DNA from: Scortum barcoo
Lineage: Eukaryota; Chordata; Actinopteri; Centrarchiformes; Terapontidae
NCBI GenBank assembly: GCA_023238725.1
Contig: CM041545.1
Location: 11,129,782 to 11,193,781 of the forward strand
Direction: 5' to 3'
Length of the DNA: 64,000 nucleotides
Below the pieces are notes generated by a model. That model ran no database searches. It was not told where the DNA came from and saw only the letters and a list, made by a program, of their open reading frames with translations. The stretch's first letter is position 1; every line of letters starts with the position of its first letter. Of the stretch, positions 58,766-64,000 are shown in pieces. Position numbers and translations under genes: made by a program.

Positions 58766-61700
58766 ACATAAACATATAACAAGAGTCAAATTAGTAGGAC
58801 CTACAATCCAACATTAAAAACAAAAAACACTCATTCATGGAGGGTTTAACACTGAAACCAATTTTAATCGTCATTTAAAATTCTGATGAATTTCCCTTTA
58901 TGATCACTGATAAAACCATATTGATCAGAGCTGGATTACCTGGTCGTCCAACATCGTTTTGGCAGCGTCAGCCATGACGCTCTTGGCATCGCTCGTCTTC
59001 TTGCGGTTGATAAAGACGATGCCGCCAAGCCAGCAAATGAGACCTACTGTGCCGGCGTAGATCAGCTCCTTCTTGGCGATCATGGTGCAGCGGTCCGGTA
59101 GGATCTCCATCAGGCCTGAAAAACAAAAGATTAAGACGTTTACTCATCTGAGTTTTGACAGTATTTTAGTCTTCATACGCCATAAATGAGAACCACTAAT
59201 GTCAAATACTTCATAACTGAAATGGTGTTTTAATAAATTCTTTCCAAGTAAAGCGATGTCTGCCACTCATGACTGAGTACGTGCAGTATGTGTCCAGATG
59301 CTACACAAAAAAGTTCATATTAACAAATATAAATCTAGGAACACTGCAAGTACTATAGTGACCAAAAGTGGAGCTATAAACAGAATACACAGAGTTCTAT
59401 TGTCTATCCAGAGACATATGAATAAAATATCTTCTTATTAATAACAATAAACTTAATTCATACGGCACTTTTCAAAACATAGTTACAAAGTGCTTTAGAT
59501 GGTCAAACCAGGAACAAAAACAATTCAATACTGCAAGAAAATAAAATCTGGAAATTGCACCAACACAAAAAACAAACAAAAGACATGTTGGAAGTAAAAG
59601 TATGAAAATACACAAGTTGGAAGTTTTCCATGGTAATTAATGGGAATACAAAGAAAACAGAGGGGTTATCTGCACAGGCTGTATTAATCGTATAAAAAGC
59701 AGACAGCAACAAAGTTTTTATCATATCATATGCAGCCTTATAAAATAAACTAAAAAAAAACATTTAGTTGAGGTGAACTTTAATTAAAAGAAGTTAACTC
59801 CTTTAACAAAAAGCACTGATGCAATGCCGTGTATAGATAAATAAATAGATATGTAAACAACTGAGCCCTTGAAACACGGTGTATCTAAAGGTGTGTTACA
59901 GGACATCTCTAACCTCTACAGCAGCAAAACAATTAATTGTATGCAACTTCCATGTGCTCAGTTTTGGGATGTGCTGTGGCCTTTCCATCTTAAAACCTGG
60001 ATTTCATCAGGTGTAAAGTCTGCTGATGTAACAATGTGTGCTGGGACAGAAACGTCACTTTTTATTGAGGGCATTATCTCTCTGAATAGTGCTTTATTAT
60101 GAAATCAGACATGTTAGACCTTTGTGAAAAGGCAGCTGGTGCAGAAGACGGAGCAGTGCAAGATGTTAAACACACCCAATGTTAGAGAAAGGAAGTCTGT
60201 GTGTTTGAAATGAAGGATGGTAAACAGCAAGTAGTTGCCTCTATACTGGGAAGGGAAAAACAGAGCAGACAGAAAGAAAATTGCGTCAGAAAGAGTGCTT
60301 GAAACTGAGCCTTAGCTGTGGAGGTGAGGGATCTTACTTCCTTACGCTCGATTAACATCAGCTCGAGGATGAGCAGCTATTAATGGTTGGGTGTAGCAGT
60401 CGGCATGGCAACTTGGACGCCAAAATCAGACAGTTTTCCCAGCGCTAATTAGATGCCTCGCTCTGCCCCTGCTGTCACTAGCCTGGCCTGGAGCCTGCCC
60501 TCATCACTCACCAGCATTGAAAAACACTCTCTCCCAGGCACTGATGGAGACCAAACACACCTTTGATAAATTAGTGCCCACAACACACAATTTAGGACCC
60601 AGGGGAATGAGGTAATGCTTAAAGATATATATGCACACCTGAATCAGTACATCAGATGGATGAGAAACGAAAGCGTTCTACAATGTGCTCTTACTCTGCA
60701 CCAACTTTAAACGGTGTCCAGTAAATGTAAAACCAGCTTTTAATTAAGAGTGAGTCCTGTGAGGTCAGTCATGTATGATGTTTTTATTGGTGTATGCTGT
60801 GATGAATCTTTTTTTTTTTTTTTATATTCTTTTGAGCCAAATCAAAAGAATATATTGAAATCGCTTGTGGCTGCATGACTGCAAATTGTTCTCCATTTTG
60901 TCAAATGCCTTCTTTCAGCACAAAGCCCATTCAGTATAAACTTACATGTGTCTGATCTCTAACCTACACTGCAATCTGTCTTAGAAACCAAAACCAGGAG
61001 AGATTGTTGGACTTTAAAGTTAGGATGTGATACATGATATGTCAGGTATTAACATTTTATTCAAGTAAGTTGTGGCCCAGGAGTGAGCGGTCTGTGCTTA
61101 CTTTCCCTTTATGCTTTAGGCAGACATGAGAATCTCTGATGACAATTATTGTGTTTTACTGCAGCCGAATTCACAATGTACATATTTACATATTTTACTG
61201 CCTCTGTTTTCAGACAACCCAATAAGTATGAAATTTGGTTGGGGCCCCTAAACACTATGCTGACAAAATCATTGGCTATATTGATATTTAAAATAAATGA
61301 TCAGAGAAACATTTTGAAGTAACAATAGGCCAATATATTGAATACAGCGAAACATAATCCACTACCACATGTAAAGTAATTATGCTTGTAAAAACACAAA
61401 ATATCTTCTAAATGAGGCTGCTGAAGAACTGACACTCTGTTCTGAAACATTTCCAGTTGACACTGAATCTGCGACGCAGCCGTGACCGCGACTGAGCTGG
61501 ATGCTGTGTATATTCAGCGCAATAAGCAGACTGAAGGTTGGCCTTTTTTTGTTTTTAAATGACTTACTTCTGTCTGTAGTACCCGGAAACCTAAGAGTGT
61601 TTGGTTACTGTACCCTGAATTAGCAGAATTAGGTTTCATGAGGACAAAGCCTGAGTGTGTGTCAGTGAGCTCATCCAGGTCAGCAGTCACAGTATTTCTG

Positions 61701-62580
61701 CAGTTCACAGATGGAGCTTTCTCAATAAAAATACTTTATAATAGTATAAACTTTTATGTATTAGGGATGTCAACCTTCACCAGAGGGGATTAAAAAATAA
61801 TACTAGTAAAAAATAAATCTTTCACCCTGAGGCATCTATTAACATTCATTCATATAAAAGAAAAACTGGCTCCCCTTGTTTTTTCCTGATAGCTCTGAAA
61901 TGCACACTGTCCTCGAAAATTCACCCAGCCAGCCAGGTTTTATGAAGCACGGGGCAGCAGAGACCAAATAATACTTTACATCCATTGAGCAGTAGCAGCT
62001 TGTAAATTTTATTGGCCAGGGAATGGAGTTTTGCCACGTGTATGCTCTGGAGAGGATTCAGAAACATTCACTGCCAGAGTTTAACCAGCGCAACCGTACA
62101 CTTCTTTCATCTGCAACCCTTCCTTGTGTCTGCTGCAGAGGAGTACTGCCTCTTAAACTGAAAAAACTAGAAAACTCTCAAATTTGGTGTCGAAATGCTC
62201 AAAACTTATTCTCTAGTAATCTGGCCTTATTCGAGTGGCAGAAGATGAGATACAGAGAAACCAGAGCTGAGGAAAAGCTGCCATTTGCACAACCAATCTG
62301 CGTCACATACTGTACATACCGGATAGGACGTGTTTGAACAGAGCAGCATGACAGTGATAAGGGCAAGACTACATCTGTCTTTTTGAGCGTGAAATAAATG
62401 TCAGGAATGTTTATGTTCATACATAGAAAGGCAGCATGGTACCCACCCAAAACATCCAGCGAGCTCTGGTGGTTGGAGATGATGACGTAGGGTCCTTCCG
62501 TCTGCAGATGTTCCCAACCGCTCACTTCGAATCGAAGACCCAGGAAATACTTCACGTGACGGACCATGCAGCGGATAATC
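56641..62580 (-). CDS. agpat2: AGPAT2, lysophosphatidic acid acyltransferase, first exon off the edge
   Basis: AGPAT2 is an ER membrane enzyme that transfers an acyl group from acyl-CoA to the sn-2 position of lysophosphatidic acid, making phosphatidic acid for triacylglycerol and phospholipid synthesis. Exons in transcript order: 62580-62447, 59115-58940, 58631-58536, 57022-56950 and 56798-56641. Junctions are GT-AG and in phase. The catalytic motif NHQSSLD (NHX4D) is in the first of these; LMEILPDRC, AKKEL and FINRKK follow. FPEGTR and PFKKGAFHLAVQAQ lie in the third exon, and VPIIPVVFSSYSNFY in the fourth. The stop is TGA at 56641-56643. About the first 60 residues, including the first membrane segment, are expected from an exon beyond the right edge; none of 62640-64000 looks coding. 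AGPAT2 is convergent with EGFL7, as in human, which supports AGPAT2 over AGPAT1. Confidence 0.95.
57739..57764. repeat. (CA)n microsatellite in an AGPAT2 intron
   Basis: About thirteen CA units in the intron between exons 58536 and 57022. Confidence 0.85.
58731..58762. repeat. A32 homopolymer in an AGPAT2 intron
   Basis: An unbroken run of 32 A in the intron between 58940 and 58631. On the gene's strand this is poly-T, about 100 bp upstream of the 58631 acceptor. Confidence 0.9.
59120..62440 (-). other. Large AGPAT2 intron
   Basis: 3.3 kb between the NHX4D exon and the next one. AT-rich, with a poly-T run near 60810. No exon, RNA gene or clear mobile element recognised. Confidence 0.4.
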
Positions 62581-62639
62581 CTGAGTGGGGGAAGGTTAAT
62601 TACAGTCCAGAGTAAGAATAGGTCACCGTTCACAGTCAT

Positions 62640-64000
62640 GTGAATGCAGCGTGTAGGCTGAATATTGCTAACCAGAACCTTACGTCGAAAGGTTGGAGGT
62701 AATGCTGGAATGTATAAAGGCTTTTAAACACAAGGGTATTACAATACAGCGTAAGACTGCCGACTCAGATATTAAAAAATGTGACCCAAATCAGATACTG
62801 CAGTCAAGACTGTAAGAGATCTGGTGGATTAACCAAGTACAACATCCCCCATTAATGTTGTTTGTTTCTTGCTTGGATAAATAATTGCCTGTAGTAAATA
62901 CAATGCTCCAATAAGCTTTGAGAGGGAACATCCTACCATCTGTTTGTCTGCCACTGAAAACAACAACAACAACAAAAGACATTAAATGAAAGTTAAGACT
63001 TCTCAATGTAATTTCATGCACAAAATCCTGGGATTTATTAAATCTAATTTATATTATGATTAGTCTTTGAATCTACACAGTACACAGAAATTGAATCTTT
63101 GAATCTACACAGTAAACATGGGGTGACTTTTACACAGGTATAGGCAGGGTTAATTTGAGTTAGGATAAATGCATACTTTATGCTTTTCTGTATTAACATG
63201 TTCACAATAAAGTGATTCAGATTTCTTCTTTAATTCATACATGATAGAAATGAAAACCATCAAATCCTCACATCAGAGGATAGAACCAGTGAATATTTGA
63301 CACCTTGAACAGACAGAATTTACAATTCAAAATATTAAAGCTACAAAATTTATTTTTTTGAGCAGCAGGGAGCAGACAAAACAGTCAAACGTGTATATCT
63401 TTGCTTTTTATAAACTCCTCTTGACTATCGTGTTAGTTAACAATTGCTGACTTTTGCACCTAGCAGTCATGAAGCAACATTAGTATTCAGTGGTTACATT
63501 TCAAGACACCTGGCAAACACGAATATTCATCTTTCTATCTGCATTTACATTCCCATCAACACTGATGTTTTCTGTTCATATCTAATCTAACCTTTCTGTT
63601 CAGGGTTTATCTATTGAGACTTTTAAACCTTGACCTATATAGAGAGAAAGAAGATAACAGTTATGAACTCTGTTATATAGAGATATAAGATGAGCAAGGT
63701 GAACAAGGTGATCTCTGCCCCGGCTTAGAAAAACGTCAATGTGATTCTATACAACCGGCTCAGAGGTCAGACTGTGTCACAACTTTCAGCATGAAAAGCA
63801 TTCATTCAGAAGCATCCAGGTCCATATCTTCTCTTTGGTCTCTATACCACTTCCAAAAGCCTGCCTTGTCCTAATCCACACACCTTCACCTTAAAACACA
63901 CCAAGTGCGGCTGCCAATTCCCAAATTATGCAGGCTCTGGTGCCAATGTGTAATACTGGAAAGAGAGCATTTCATGTCTAGGCCAATTCCACACTGCAAT
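62640..64000 (-). other. Presumed first AGPAT2 intron
   Basis: No coding exon, RNA or repeat that I recognise, apart from a direct repeat of TTTGAATCTACACAGTA at 63066-63082 and 63096-63112. Confidence 0.4.

Noticed and set aside
1..64000. tRNA, rRNA or CRISPR array
   Set aside because: No cloverleaf with A/B boxes, no rRNA-like sequence and no regularly spaced direct repeats were seen on either strand; CRISPR is not expected in an animal genome.

Overview
The window looks like nuclear DNA from a ray-finned fish, most likely a percomorph teleost. The genes are intron-split with GT-AG junctions, they encode vertebrate orthologues (NSA2, torsin-1, EGFL7, AGPAT2, miR-126), and AT-rich non-coding DNA between them carries short interspersed repeats of kinds I associate with percomorph genomes. 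Exon boundaries below were worked out by eye from splice signals, reading phase and similarity to the known proteins. All family assignments are from memory.

Layout. 1-2030: 3' part of NSA2 (+), a nuclear 60S ribosome-assembly factor; its first coding exon lies off the left edge. 3.8-13 kb: a tandem pair of torsin-1 AAA+ ATPase genes (-), each with five exons and each predicting 332 aa. A third torsin first exon lies between them and could be an alternative first exon of the downstream gene. The 3' flank was duplicated with the genes. 13-20 kb: intergenic DNA with decayed repeats, a strong foldback hairpin and one doubtful minus-strand terminal exon. 20.1-22.4 kb: an intronless gene (+) predicting 641 aa that I do not recognise, with a TATA box, an RFX/X-box-like element, a CRE-like element and a poly(A) signal. 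22.5-42 kb: a long stretch with no convincing gene, containing several teleost repeats and a Tc1/mariner relic.

42-53 kb: EGFL7 (+), a secreted endothelial protein with signal peptide, EMI domain, two EGF modules, a proline-rich linker and a coiled coil. The intron after the second EGF exon contains the miR-126 hairpin, as in other vertebrates. 53.7-62.6 kb: AGPAT2 (-), an ER lysophosphatidic acid acyltransferase, convergent with EGFL7 as in human 9q34; its first coding exon lies off the right edge.

Functionally these are independent neighbours and not a pathway. NSA2 acts in the nucleolus, torsins in the ER and nuclear-envelope lumen, EGFL7 with miR-126 in blood vessels, and AGPAT2 in glycerolipid synthesis. 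The items most worth follow-up are the unrecognised intronless gene with its testis/cilia-like promoter, the duplicated torsin first exons, and the foldback element lying about 13 bp from an EGFL7 splice acceptor.
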